Shown: positions 12,640 through 25,000 of the stretch, piece after piece
Numbering within the stretch: position 1 is the stretch's first letter
Layout of the letters: the number at the start of each line of letters is the position of its first letter
NCBI RefSeq assembly: GCF_050908995.1
Contig: NC_135132.1
Span: 11,031,001-11,095,000, forward strand
Direction of reading: 5' to 3'
Source: Andrena cerasifolii
Lineage: Eukaryota; Arthropoda; Insecta; Hymenoptera; Andrenidae
DNA length: 64,000 nt
Notes under the pieces: model-generated
Told to the model about the DNA's origin: nothing
What the model saw: the letters and a program-made list of their open reading frames with translations, nothing else
The model's database searches: none
Made by a program: the position numbers and the translations under genes

Positions 12640-13143
12640 ATGGCCTCGGCTGCTATATCACCGACGGAAGACGACGAGTTAACCCTGCCTCGCGCATCGA
12701 TCAATAAAATGATCAAAGAGATTTTGCCACACGTGCGCGTGGCCAATGAATCGCGGGAATTGATATTAAATTGTTGCACCGAGTTCATTCATTTACTTTC
12801 CTCCGAAGCGAACGAAATCTGCAATCAGCAACAAAAGAAAACTATAAATGCTGAACATGTCCTCCAAGCACTGGAAAAGCTTGGATTCGGGGACTACAGT
12901 GCAGAGGCGGAAGCAGTTTTACGAGATTGCAAAGCTGTCGCAGCCAAACGAAGACGTCAAAGTACTAGATTAGAAAACCTGGGAATTCCGGAGGAGGAAC
13001 TTCTGAGACAGCAGCAAGAACTGTTCGCAAAAGCAAGGGAAGAACAGGCAGTGGCCGAACAACAACAGTGGCAACAATTACAAGCAGTCGCGCAAATGGC
13101 TTCGATGCAACAAGCTGACAGCGAGCAGGAAGATTATTCGTGA
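12640..13143 (+). CDS. NC2beta: Negative cofactor 2 beta (Dr1), histone-fold transcription repressor
   Basis: Dr1 pairs with Drap1 (NC2-alpha), binds TBP on promoter DNA and blocks pre-initiation complex assembly, while favouring DPE-type promoters. The reading frame is a single uninterrupted exon of 167 aa, close to the usual length of about 170. The N-terminal half is a histone fold (LPRASINKMIKEILP, then ELILNCCTEFIHLLSSEAN and TINAEHVLQALEKLGFGDY). This is followed by the basic AAKRRRQSTRLENLGIPEEEL segment and a Gln/Ala-rich tail. Translation was started at the ATG of MASAAISPTEDDE because the family begins there; the upstream in-frame codons include a splice acceptor and no ATG. Confidence 0.96.
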   Translation: MASAAISPTEDDELTLPRASINKMIKEILPHVRVANESRELILNCCTEFIHLLSSEANEICNQQQKKTINAEHVLQALEKLGFGDYSAEAEAVLRDCKAVAAKRRRQSTRLENLGIPEEELLRQQQELFAKAREEQAVAEQQQWQQLQAVAQMASMQQADSEQEDYS

Positions 13144-13270
13144 ATCTTTCAACATCACCATTAAACACTCTACGTACTTGCATTGCAGCTGCATTGTAAC
13201 CACTTTTAGAATGCCTCTTTAGTTGCAATATTTTTAAGCGTTAAGTGTTAAGTGTTAAGTGTTAAGTGGT

Positions 13271-13341
13271 AATAAAAATTCCTTCCCCAGCCAGACCCCT
13301 TAAATATTCATTATAAATAAATAGCCAGCGAAAGCAATAAA
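13271..13341 (+). promoter_or_regulatory. Poly(A) signal cluster of Dr1
   Basis: Three AATAAA hexamers at 13271, 13316 and 13336, within 200 bases of the stop. Just upstream (about 13239-13267) is a 7-bp tandem of TTAAGTG. Confidence 0.55.
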
Positions 13342-13701
13342 GATACGACCGCGTACTTTCCCTTATTACAGTTTTAATAAATATATGTAAATTGTAATTG
13401 ATGGTTGTGGACGGATGCGTAGCATGTACTTATGTACTGAATCCCGTCCCCGCCTCGACTTATTCTATATATCTGATCAGCTGTGTACGCGAGAAAAAAA
13501 ATATGTAACGCTTAGTTTTAAAAGCGTAACTGATTACACAATAGACGGAAAAGTAGTCGGTAAGGAAGTAACGAGATGAACCGACTTTGTTCGCTTTCTG
13601 CTTCATAGGTGTTGCTGCACGTTGGTCGGCATATGTATTACAATACACGCTTGAATACGGTAAAGAAATAAAATATGTATATATTGTACCCGTTTGTGTA
13701 T

Positions 13702-16529
13702 TCACGCGGTCACGGCCTGCCGTCGCGTTGGGGTAGGTTGCAGGCTAAGGATACGGAGATAGCTCAACTCGCGATCTCTTTGGTATTGTTCGTCGGTTAT
13801 CTTGTTGAGGAGAAATGGTCCAGAAGTGGTGATGGCGAAGGCACCGATCGGCGATAGAAATAATATGGTAAGCACGGATAGTCTGACAATGTCCAGAGCA
13901 AGCTGTTTCTTTTCCATGTTCTGTTCGCTGCACTCACGTTCGTACGCCATCGGTGCCAGAGCGGCCTGAGGAGCGTTTTAATACCGATGAATATCTCTAT
14001 ATACCTATCGCTACTGCCGGTCGTGACTCGCGGTACAGTTGAACATTAACGTGTCACCTGTAGGGTGCCTTTTGGTAACCAAGCCGCGACAAAGAACAAT
14101 CGTTCTTTCCACGTCAATGGTGTCCGGAGAGTCGTTAAATAGGTAGCGATACATCGTGCCTGTTTTGTACAATGAAAAAAGGATTGCTCGATCGATCGTA
14201 TTCGCGAAGACAGAACATGGTAGAAGGAGTAAGTAAATTACCGCCAGGCCTACGAGTATGCAGGATGCGTAAAGTACGAATCTGGATAAAGGGAAATCGG
14301 TGAGGTCAATATCGGCGCCGATAACTCCGACCAAGATTGGTTGTACCAGGTGCCAGAGGACATGGGCCGCGTTTCGGAGAGGAGTCGTCTTGATAAGTGA
14401 AAACTCGATCAAGCATCGACTACGTGCAACTATGTACATGTACTGTATACTCATTAGGGTGGCTCTTATTTACTCTTGGTGAATTTTTTTTCCAAATCTT
14501 CCAAGCGGCAAAAAATCTGTCTAAAGTTTCAGCCCGATCGAATAACGGGCCCTTGAACATTATATAAAAAAAATATTTCAAACAAAAGTTGTAGAACCAG
14601 ACAAGGGACATCTTTTATGCTCTATTACTCTTTCTGTTAAATAATTAAATAATTATTTAAATTTTAAATGTTCAAGGGTCCAAGGGCACCTTTTCCCGTT
14701 ATCCGATAGATTTTTTTATTATTATTTCCAACTATTCTGAGGAGTGCTGCGAAGAAAATTCAAATGTCGAAAATAACAGCCACCCTGATACTCGTACACA
14801 AGTGCATACATACATACGTGCATAGATATGTCGAATGGAAGGTTCTGTTCCAACACTTACGTCGAAAGAAATTGACAAGATCTTCCAACCGGTGATCGCG
14901 ACGAACGTCATAACGAGACAGGCCACGTACCCTCCGCACGAGATGGTTAATTTTGCAGTGGCCGTGGTGCACATCAAACATCCCAGTACCAAACAGGTGA
15001 CGCGGTGCCAGGTGGCGTATTTCTATTTGGTGCCGAGATGCAATGGGAAATCAACGAAGATACGAAAGAAGAAAGTGGCCATTCAACAAATACTTAAATA
15101 CTCACGTAACTACGATGAGGGAAAAAGATGAAGGAAATTCCCAACATTGCTCCCGCTAAGATGCCTAGTGTAAAGTCTCGGATACCAGAGGGAATATAAG
15201 ACCACCATTCGGTGTGGTTTTCGTCTGAAAAGAATTGGTCCGTTTAGTCGAATATTTGTGAAGATTTTTTTCTCAGTAAATACAACATATAGTGAAATAA
15301 ATGTTAAAAATAATTTTTGCAATTTGTTTTAATTGTTTTTTCTACAGTGTCCATATGGCACCTAAAAAAGAGGTACGTTTGAGGAATTTTTGTTGAAAAG
15401 TAAGAAAATAGCGCAACAAAAGTTGCGAAGAAAAATTGTTAATTGAGCTAGCGGCTACAGGGACACTCGTACTTTTTTAGGTGCCATACCGACGCTGTAA
15501 AAAAACAATTAAAACAAATTAGAAAAATTCTTTTCACTTTTTTGTTGTCGTATAATATAAGAGTAGCTTAATAAATACGAAAAAGCTTTATTTCATTATA
15601 TATTGCATTTACTGAGAAACATATGTTGAAAAATAGTTGAATTTTTCGGCGGTTCAAAGTAGACACACCTACCGTTTGGAAAGACGATCGAGTAGCAGAT
15701 GACGAAGAGGGAGACCATGTGCACGCTGTCCATGGTGGCAGCCGTGCATAGTATACTAGCCAGTCCCTTGTCTTCGCCGTAGCCTTTTTCGGCCAGAGCT
15801 AGGACGGAGTTTACGGTGACGACCGGTGACATGCAGGCGAGTATTGCTCTTGTAAATGTACATAAAAGAAGATGGCGATTGGACAGCTTTTGATTCGCGC
15901 GGTTCGCATTTGGCAATTCTCACTTACCCGGCCATGAAAGACCAATCCCAAGGATACAGCAAAATGTATTTGCAACATATAGTCAAGGCGAGCATTTCGA
16001 TCGAACAAGGAATGATGGCCAACATCGCTAGGAACAACGGATATCTTTTCAAGCTCGTGCTAGACAATTGAAGTCCCGCGCGTATCACGATAAAGGTCAG
16101 GCAAAACGTTCTGATCTTGGAGATAGTGGCGGCGCCGAGTTCCTCGTGAATATCATAGAGGCCAGAGTTGCGGACAATCAGACCAGCCAGCAGCATACCA
16201 AATACCGGCGGAAGGTTCAGATAAGGGATGTACGATAAACTCCAACCGAGCCAATAAGAGAATATCACAAGAACGTATAAACCGAAAACGTCGTTATTCG
16301 GGAGCATCCTATCACCTAGGAGGAAGTACAAAACCGCCCAACCGATTAACACCATTCCCACGCTAGTCACCATCCAGAACAAGTTTGCCCATGTCAGACG
16401 TTGCCCGAGGCACTTGGAAACAGGGCTCGTTACGATGATGTCACGTATCCCAGGATGGAAGAAGGTTATTCGATGACAACACGTCAGATGATCGTCATCA
16501 TCCCCAGCTTCCGCTTTCGCTGCTGCCAT
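13702..16529 (-). CDS. NHA-type sodium/hydrogen exchanger-like protein (SLC9B family)
   Basis: SLC9B/NHA proteins are CPA2 membrane carriers that exchange or co-transport protons with ions, typically in epithelia. Minus-strand exons: 16529-15928, 15848-15673, 15224-15106, 15022-14861, 14388-14242, 14159-14058, 13965-13702. The phases agree and give 523 aa, the usual size. Family landmarks: N-terminal cytoplasmic DDDDHLTCC region, FGMLLAGLIVRN, the broken-helix segment with ACMSPVVTV, LVQPILVGVIGADIDL, and the WKERLFFVAAWLPKGTLQAA block. At the place where the family carries two consecutive ion-binding aspartates this protein reads TAATMDS (Asp241-Ser242), so only one acidic residue is present. 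That resembles an NHA1-like rather than NHA2-like member. Two of its introns contain inverted-repeat elements. The start of exon 5 has an alternative acceptor that would add five residues. Confidence 0.9.
14455..14786. mobile_element. Fold-back MITE-like element, family A copy 2 (NHA intron)
   Basis: The left end reads AGGGTGGCTCTTATTTACT and the right end, reversed, AGGGTGGCTGTTATTTTCGAC. The arms are complementary inward (CAGCCCGATCGAATAACGGG against its reverse form). It is the most compact of the three copies. Confidence 0.75.
15321..15520. mobile_element. 200-bp hairpin element in NHA intron
   Basis: Both halves are near-perfect reverse complements: AATTTGTTTTAATTGTTTTT then CTACAGTGTCC-ATATGGCACCT on the left, with the mirrored order on the right. 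A single-stranded copy would fold into one long hairpin. It is in the intron between NHA exons 2 and 3. Confidence 0.65.
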
Positions 16530-19500
16530 TCTTTACCAACGTGAATGTTCAAACTCGTATACTCGTTAGCTGGCGCGGCCAGGAATATTGTTCCATGTTT
16601 ATACTAGATATATTCGTCCTTTAGTAGCAAATCCGTGCTTTTCGTAGACGCGTCAATTCACTTTCGTCTACTTATGCTCGTTTGCATTACCGTTTACAGG
16701 TCATCCTCTCGTTCTATTGTTTCAGTTGGCGAGCAATGCTACCGCGATACCAGTCATCTCATCCGATCTCTAATGGTTTTGTCAACCAATCGAACGGCTA
16801 GATCGACAACTTTTTCATGCAATTGTTTTCTGTGGATGTGTGCACGGAAAGGTACATTAAAGCGAGCCGTCTTTCGGTGCGAGGTCTTTGACCTGGGCGG
16901 ACCACTTAAATCAGTGATATTGGATTTGTGTCTGGTTGGGAAAATAGCGCTCTTGGAAAATGAATATCTATTTTGGTTGTTGAAGCGACGCAGTCACTCG
17001 TACCAATATATGTATGATAGGTGTAGTCGGACATCAAGTGGATTTCAGGTTATTGAACCTGCTCATTGATCCTTTTCCGTATACATATGCCGACACGTAT
17101 AGCGTCGTTACCGCAACCAGCGTCTACCACCAACACCTTTACCTTTCCAGTCTCCACGTGCCCCACGCAATGCAGTCGTTCTCGGCTCTCGCGACTAACT
17201 CAGCGCTAATTCACGCTGCTTTTATTCTACTGCTATTAAGGATAGAGATGCTCGGTAACGATCAGGAGCAGGCTAATTACATCGACATCGACATCGCGCT
17301 TTATCGGATTTGAGGGAAGCTCGGTAGGTGGTTGTGCGCGCGTTATTTCTCCACAATTTACATATGTATGTACATCTGCCAGCTGGTTCACGGCAAACTG
17401 TCGCAATGCGCCGCGTCCCGTCGGTCAATTCGCTGTGCACTCGTGCCACGAGACTACCATAAAATAATCACGGTGCGCGCACACCGTCTTGCTAAACTAT
17501 TTTGCGTGGCTAACTAGCTTTCGTTAATTATAAATCGGCCATCGCCGCGGTACGATTGGTACAGCAAATCTTTTCTCAAGTGAAATGCTTTGGCGCGTAG
17601 GACTGGAGGGTTTTCTTCTTTTGATGCGCCCACTTACGGTACAAGTTCGCGTCGAGTCGCGTCGAGTCGCGTCGAGTCGCGTCGAGTCGCGTCGAGTCGC
17701 GTCGTTTCGTAACGACCGGTAACCCCATCCTAAACGAAGCCTTAAAGAGGGAGGGTAACAAGAGGCTGTGCAAAGGGGTTGAAGAGTCGCGAAACCATGA
17801 AGGGGTAACACGAGCGATGTCCACGAGTACGGTGTGACGTGGCTGTATTGTAACTGGAGAGTTTCCTTGCACTCGTCATACCTGCGACGGTTGCTCCCCT
17901 ACCCTCCGCACTTGCACATAGAACTTGCCCCTTTCTAGCTCTCTCGCTTAGTCTCTCCTTACCATACGTAGAATTATCTGATTCTCGATTCTCCTGCATA
18001 CATGAAAGTGAGAAGGATTGAGAAAGGTAAGGGTACTGGCGATGCGAAGGTTGCGTGCTTTTTACCTTGAACCGTCAGCAAGCAGAAGAGTGGTAAAAAC
18101 TGGAGAAGTGGCGTGAGAGCGAGAGGTAGGTACGGACTCGTTGTCTAGACACTCGATCGAAAGGAGTTTGCGAAGCGGCCCGGCGCCCGCGAGAGATTCG
18201 ATCGGGTCGTGTCAGCTCGGTCGATATTCCTGGCGACGTGTTTTCAAGCCAAACCGACTTAAGCTTTCATCGCGCCTCCTTCCCCTCCCGATTCTTCCAA
18301 TTACATACCTACCATTCACCCATATCTTCCGTGTCTCTAAAATTTTCCTCTTCTCTCTTGCCACGGAGCCTGCAACGAATAAAAACTTTTTCCCTATCCT
18401 TTTTTGCACGCAGCTTGTGACTTGTAAGTATGCGCGAACACTGTGTTCGCTGCAGAATGCAGACTGCTGGTTCGTTATTCCGTTCCTTGTTGTACCTACA
18501 ACACGCAACGAGCTCGGTGTACCGTATAAAAACGCTAGACAATGACTCTTTTTGTCTATAGCCGAAGGCGCATTGTACGGAAATATTGCAAAGGTCTGGC
18601 TGGTAAGGTACGTTCACTAATCTGACATCATCCTCCGTTCTCCCTTTTCTCCGGCTCCCCGTTTCCCAGTTGCGTTGGTTGATCAAGGATGAAAATATCA
18701 TCCGCGCACGTACATACGCTATGGGGTAAATTTTCTTCACGTATCAGAATGACAGAGCCGAGGGCGGAGGATCGAGTACGAAGTACCGATCGTTTCCCCC
18801 CTACTTAGCAACTTGCATCCCCCGTGCACTCTACAAAGTCATCGCCCTACGAAAAAGAACGAAAGTCGTTTCGCTAGATTACGCGGAAGCATGACTGGCC
18901 TGGTGCGTAGGCAGACGAACCAAACGTTGGACTCTGTCCAACCGGATGATGGTCCACGCTTTATTAATTGCTCAGCGACCATTCCCAAAGACGGTGCGCT
19001 GTTGTAGATAAATCAATTAGAGTCTAATCAGACGAACAGAGTTCGGAATACATATTCCGCTGGCGACCGGGTGGTTGGAAACGCGCGAGCAAACTTAAAT
19101 TGCGCGTTTTATCTGTGTCTGACTCATTTCTGACCATGGCAGACGAACTCGAATGTCGATGACTCGTATCGATCGATTGCGTAGATCAGAAATATCTACG
19201 TAACTTGTAATTTGCTTATTCGTGCAACGGTAGGCGTGTAAACTTCAGTGTTTGGGAACTTTTTTTTTCTCAAAATTACCGGATTCAAAATCTAATCCTG
19301 TGCGTGCCATTTTATCCAGGCACCCGCGCACTTCAAGGTTTTACAGCTTTATCGATGGACACTTTTCTGCAGGAAATTGTCGAGGCCTGTACTTAGCGAG
19401 TGTAGTCTAACAGTTCTTGCCAAGAAGCGATTCTTTCGTTCGAATCGAATCGATTTCGCGTAGACTGGTTCTATCGTTAGAACAAGGTGAAAAGTAAGGA

Positions 19501-20023
19501 ATTGTAAAGAAAAGGAAACTATGGAAAAAGGAGAGAATCATGTTCGAATTGAGCGTCACTGAAGCTTCGATAAACGACGTCGGACGAAGCAGCGCCTCCC
19601 CTCGGAAAGTTGGCTGCCGCGTCGGTTAGGTCGTTCGGCCGCCTTCGGTTCTCTCCGCCGCGAAGAAGTTACCGTCGAGTGGCGCGACGCGACGCAACGC
19701 GATGGGACGCGGTACGTCGGCTCGCGTTGCCAGTCACTCACGGAGCTTAGTTGTGGGATTGTCTTGATTGAACGTTACGTGAGAAAGCAATCGTAGTTTC
19801 GATACCTTAGGAGAAAGTATTAAAAAAACGATTGCGTGTCAAGTACGTGCATTTAAACATTCCACGTCCGGGCATGTCGAAAATCACTCGGCAACTTTAT
19901 CGATCCGGCGTTTAGGTGAAGTGAATACGAACGTGTGCTTGTGTAGAGAGTTGTGTAGCGTCGTAGCCCTTGTGTCGTCGTTACCGCCGCCGGTGTCGTC
20001 GTCGTCGTCGTCGTCGTCGCGAC

Positions 20024-20054
<31 letters not shown>

Positions 20055-21580
20055 ATTATCGTCGTTATTATCGCTGTCGCTGCGGCGGCTCTCGCCACCG
20101 CCACCGACGCCGACGCCGACGCCGACGTCGACGCCGCGTTATTACGCGCCACTCGGTGATTTGTTTTGACATGTGTGTGTTCTGCCATATTGGATTATCG
20201 CATCGTGTTCTACGAGCTATGCAGGCGCGAGTTTCACGTTGAAAAGGTGTGTGTCCACTTTTCATTTATATTTTTCTTCTCAGCTACGCACAGTACTTAC
20301 ATCGCAAGCATCAACGCACTTAGTCATTCAGGTATCGAACTATTCAGACGCGTCATCGATGAACAAGCGTCGATGAATCGCAAACTGGCTCATAGGAATG
20401 GTTCGTTCGTTTTATATCGGAGAATCGCAGTCGCTCGATATCCGGCAAAGCTTTTGGAGGCGATGTCGAGAAATGGCTGTCGCCTTTCATTCGTTCTTTC
20501 ATTGGCTCGATTCAGTCGATCCGATTGCAAAACCAACGAATGGACGAACCGCTAAGAGATCGGTACCATATAGTACGTAACGTAGTATACATGTCGATTC
20601 GTGTCAAGGTTCTCGCGGACGGGTATTTGGTGAATAGATAACTACGTTTCAGTGGACCGTCCGCCGAACAGCGGCGATTCAAATCTTTCCTTTATTTTCC
20701 TGTAGTGTGAAACTTGTCTAATCGTAAGTCCGCACCTTTCTTACGGTAGGCATGTGACAGGTACACGCCACTAGGGATCGTAATGAATTTATGAATCGTG
20801 TGTTGTGTGAAAAGTTTCCTCTATTATTATAGAATTCCACGCGATTTTGAATATTTCATCGCGTTTCCTCGATGAATTGGACATCTTGATTTCGTAGTAC
20901 CTTAAAGGGCTGGTGTTCTGTTGGGGTGGGTGGGTGGGTTGTAGCGGAGGGGAGGTTAGCATATGGTCCGCGAAGGGGGAGCTTGCGTACTTATACATAC
21001 ATGTCGTATGTTTTGAAGGGGTAGCGAGCACTGAGCAGCGACGGAGGAGAATTTCTTCAACGTTCGTTGTCAGCTGTCATCTCTGTAGATGACAGCTGTA
21101 CGCGGTTCACTTTTGTAGTAGCGTACATTGCGCTACTATACCCCCGCATCGTAATAACCTGCTTGAAACGTTAGCGAGGACACGTCAGTTTGACGGTTCT
21201 GTTTACATCGATGTTGCGGAAAAAAACAATGTAATTCTCGGGGACAGAATTCAGTGCATTCTGCCTTCCCATTCTCGTTTTCAGCTAACACAAACGTACG
21301 CGTAAACTACACAACTACAAAGTATATACGTATATTTATTCGCTTCCTACGTAGAACGTACACGGGGAAAAAGAGGAGGCAAACATTGAACGTGACCCGA
21401 TTCGCTGAGGCTATTCTTAGGTGTACCTATCCCTGTGTTTCGTAACGCGTTCGGTATGCACGTCTCATAGCCAAAATCGTATCAGTGGTTTTCCTTCGTT
21501 GCAAGTCTGCTGCGCCTCGAAACTACTCTAGGTACGATTAAGTGTAGTTAATTAGCGAACAATCGGAAACGCAAACCCAA
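16530..21580. other. Non-coding region upstream of the long plus-strand gene
   Basis: No supported coding exon. Content: a 10-bp tandem of GTCGAGTCGC at about 17648-17704; a CpG-dense stretch at about 19560-20150 ending in GTC/GCC/CGC triplet runs (about 20000-20140); and twin short hairpins at 21071-21138. The CpG-dense part is a reasonable place for the promoter and 5' untranslated exon of the gene at 22074-45577, but no transcription start can be read from sequence alone. Confidence 0.45.
21071..21138. repeat. Two adjacent perfect short hairpins
   Basis: CAGCTGTCATCT (21071-21082) pairs perfectly with AGATGACAGCTG (21087-21098) across a four-base loop. TAGTAGCG (21116-21123) pairs with CGCTACTA (21131-21138) across a seven-base loop. 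The outer ends of the first hairpin are E-box sequences (CAGCTG). Confidence 0.5.
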
Positions 21581-21654
21581 ATGTGTACTTTGTGTCTCGA
21601 GGAGGTCTTCGGACACGAAAAGGATTTCTTCTTAATTAACGAGTTTAATGGCAG
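21581..21654 (+). other. Candidate alternative first coding exon of the long gene
   Basis: An ATG at 21581 opens 24 codons (MCTLCLEEVFGHEK...NG) and stops at a good donor (GGCAG then GTGCGA) leaving phase 2. Phase 2 is exactly what the exon at 28994 and the exon at 33594 accept, and is the same phase in which the 22074-22137 exon ends. It could therefore replace that exon as a transcript start. Only phase and splice consensus support it. Confidence 0.3.
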
Positions 21655-22073
21655 GTGCGAAAAAGAATCAACTTCTCCTCGCAGTATAAGCGCTCTTGAA
21701 TTTAGTTAGAGACGTCTCCAGCCGCAGAATTTCGTCCCTTAGCTCGATCTAATTAACTTTCTGTTGCGATCAATCCGGTGAAGAAAATTATGAGAATATA
21801 CGTGTACTGGCCACCTAAGAATTTCGACGAAGTAAATAAAATTTACAATTTCAATGAAAAAATCCCGGCCCTCTACTCCCATAACTGCGCGTGCATGTTA
21901 CTCCCGACAACGCTACTTATCGTCAGCCACTGTCATTGCACTATCGGTAGAATCGGTAGAAGGGCCATTTCTACTTTTCGTTCTTTACAAACGTATTAAC
22001 CAACAGTCTGCAGGATTCCCTATTTCGTCGAAACGACACGACGTTTAATCGGAACATTTTCTTTTTCTTTCAG

Positions 22074-25000
22074 AACGACCCTTTCCCGGGTGCAACCATG
22101 GATCCTACAACCAAAGCCGCCACGTGGATCAGCTAAGGTACAACGCATTTCATTTCATTTGCTTTTCTTTCGTTTCGTGTCGTTCCAATTTGCTTTGCTT
22201 TGCTTTGCTTTGCTTTGCTTTGAACACGCGCAGTAAGTTGTGTCGTAGAATTTATGTGGTCGGTTAAGCTTCGTCGCGTGTCATTAGGTCATCGGGTCGA
22301 CTCAACGACGAATCAGCTCCTACATGTGGAACGATAAACGTAGATTTCGTGCACCAAGTAGTAAGTATGTAGTTATTATTAGGTTTAGTTTCCCCTTCCC
22401 GAAAACATTCTCTTTCTCTATCTGTATGTGCGTGTTCTCTTGCTCCGTTACACAAATGCATACTCTCGCGCGCCCTCGTATATTCCTCTGTCTGGTTGGT
22501 ACTTGCTATTGTTAAACGCGTTTCAATTAGAGGCCAAAAATACAGTAGCCTTATTTGGAAGCGCATAATATTCTACATAACCACTGCTGGTTGACCGTCA
22601 ATCAGCAGAATCTGTACACAATAATAGGTATGTGTACCCCGCTTCGTCTAGAGACCCCCTAGGACTCTACTATGTATAACTGAGAACGGCTTTAAAAACA
22701 TCCAACACCTCGTCCGCTCTTTATAGAAATTTCAAATATCCTGCAGGCCAATGTAGATTGTGTAGATTATTAAACTCCACTGCGGCACAAGCATGTCTAA
22801 AATTCGGACAAACAACCTGGACCGAATTTTCTACAGTCTGCAAAGTTTTTACTCCAATGGGAGTAACGAAATAACAAAATGTTCAAGTCGGTTTGCCGTT
22901 GATGGGCAAAGATGGATAGGGAGAGGAAAGTGAGCGCAGAAGGAAGCGCGTATGCCACGTATATACGGTGGCGGACAAAAGAAAGTTTAGCATTTTTAAA
23001 ATCGCGTAACTTTTTTTAGAATTGGTCCAAACGACACGAGTTTTTTTAGAACCTAGAATGATTAGTTTGCTAAGTGACGCGTTTCTTCGTTTTGAAAAAA
23101 AAAATGCAATTAGTCGGATAGCGAAAAAAAAGTAAATCTCAGTTTTTAAACATTTTTTGCGAGCCTTACTCTGCGATCTTTATAGCTCGGAGCAACGTTA
23201 ACCGATTTTGATGAAATTTTAGGCACGTATACAACTTACTTCGATCGACAAACGGTTTTTTTTTAATTTTCATTACAGCTTCGCAAAAAAAAAAAATTTA
23301 AAAAACGACATTTGCAATTTCTTTTGCTATTCCGACCAATTTCATTGTTTTTCAAAACGGCGAAACACGTCACTTAGCAAATTAATCCTATCTTCTAAAA
23401 AAAAAACCTCGCGTCGTTTGGACCAATTCTAAAAAAGTTATGCGATTTTAAAAGTTGTAAACTTTCTTTCGTCCGCCACTGTACATGCATACTATTCTTT
23501 AACGAGAGGGACATCCGCATTGGCTCGATGTCTAAGGCAGAAAGGGGCCGTTTGCGACGAGTTAACGCGCGCAGAAGGGAACGTACGTTACACATGTATA
23601 TCTATCGAGTGCAGTTCGAACGCGCAGCCTACAGAAAAGAGTACTTGCCCAGACTGACGTAGGGAATCGAGGAAAGCTTAGGAGCTGTTTATTTCTAATT
23701 TCACTGCCCGCGTTTTTTTTTTATACATAAAAGGTAATGAAACATTCTACGTTTGTTACTTTGTTAGTAACTACTTAAGTAGCAAATACATAAACTGTAA
23801 TAGGTAACAGCCGCACGGTTGGTGTTGAATGAAACGGTGAAACGCGGATATTGCCACGCTCTCGCGCGAGTGTACTGGCCTCGGTGCAACCAATGCAAGA
23901 TGTGGGAACGCTGTGTCCTGTATTTCTTGCAGCCGCACCCCTCTTCTTTTCGATGCTTGCTGTTTTTCCGCCAGATTCATCGCTCGATCGGTTCAACTTT
24001 TGTCTTACAACTTTGCTCTCATTTCGGCTACGAAGAGGAAAGTGTATAGAAGAGAAAGCTTCCATTCGGATCATTAACCGATCAGACACACCTATTCTTT
24101 TCGCCTCGTCTACGTAAAAGTGGAATTTAGCGTGGGTTAGCGGGCGAGACCGTGAAACGGCTAGGCTGCGAGCTACGTACGCGATACGTAAAGTGACGAA
24201 GTAAGCTTACGCGACATCTTCCTGTCCTCTTACGTTCCCTCGCAACAGATTGCCCGTAGGGTTTATTTTCCTGCCGACTCTCAAAAAGAATTGCTTTTTT
24301 CATCTCGTACTTTCCCTATCACTTCTATCGGGTGTTGTTACGCAACGTTACGCTTCACCCATGTCCTATCTGGTCGGTGAGAGACTCGACTGGACTCGAA
24401 GCGAGTCGATTTCATTTGATTCGACTTGTCTAGTCTGGATCGTCTTTAATTTACAGCCAACGACGATGCGCATGCGTTGAGATTCGTGTTGAAAGGCAGC
24501 TGGAGCAGCTTTCATACGACGAATCGTTACGTACAGACGCGTGACGGTTGGAAGTAGATGTAGAATTTTATACATAGGTATAATAATATGTACCGCTACT
24601 TATTGTTAGTCTATATGGTCGGGCTTGACGTTACACGAAACGCTTAACTAGCGCGAGATCTTTTATCACAGAGTGCCAGAATAATAGAGAAAACTTTCCG
24701 TTGAAATATTGGCGAAAAATGAACGTACCTACCTACTTGCTGGAAAATGTGAAGCGATAGTGGCGACGAAATATGAATATATTATATCCTAATACGGCGC
24801 GGCTGGGTGGAGGCGGGTAGCTGGCTCAGGGGTAGAAGCAAATCGTGGCAAGATTATTTCCCGCTGCGAATACCTTTAAAAGTAGGAATTTATCATTTCT
24901 GGATGGAACCGGAGGGAAATTTTCAATGGCCCGGAATGGATGGCCGTTCGAAATCCGATTTACGTAGGTAGCTTCGTGTCTGGATCTCATTTTCGTAACG

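Noticed and set aside
19921..20169. Ser/Arg-rich frames across GTC/CGC triplets
   Set aside because: Simple-repeat translation in all frames; more likely 5' untranslated or promoter sequence.
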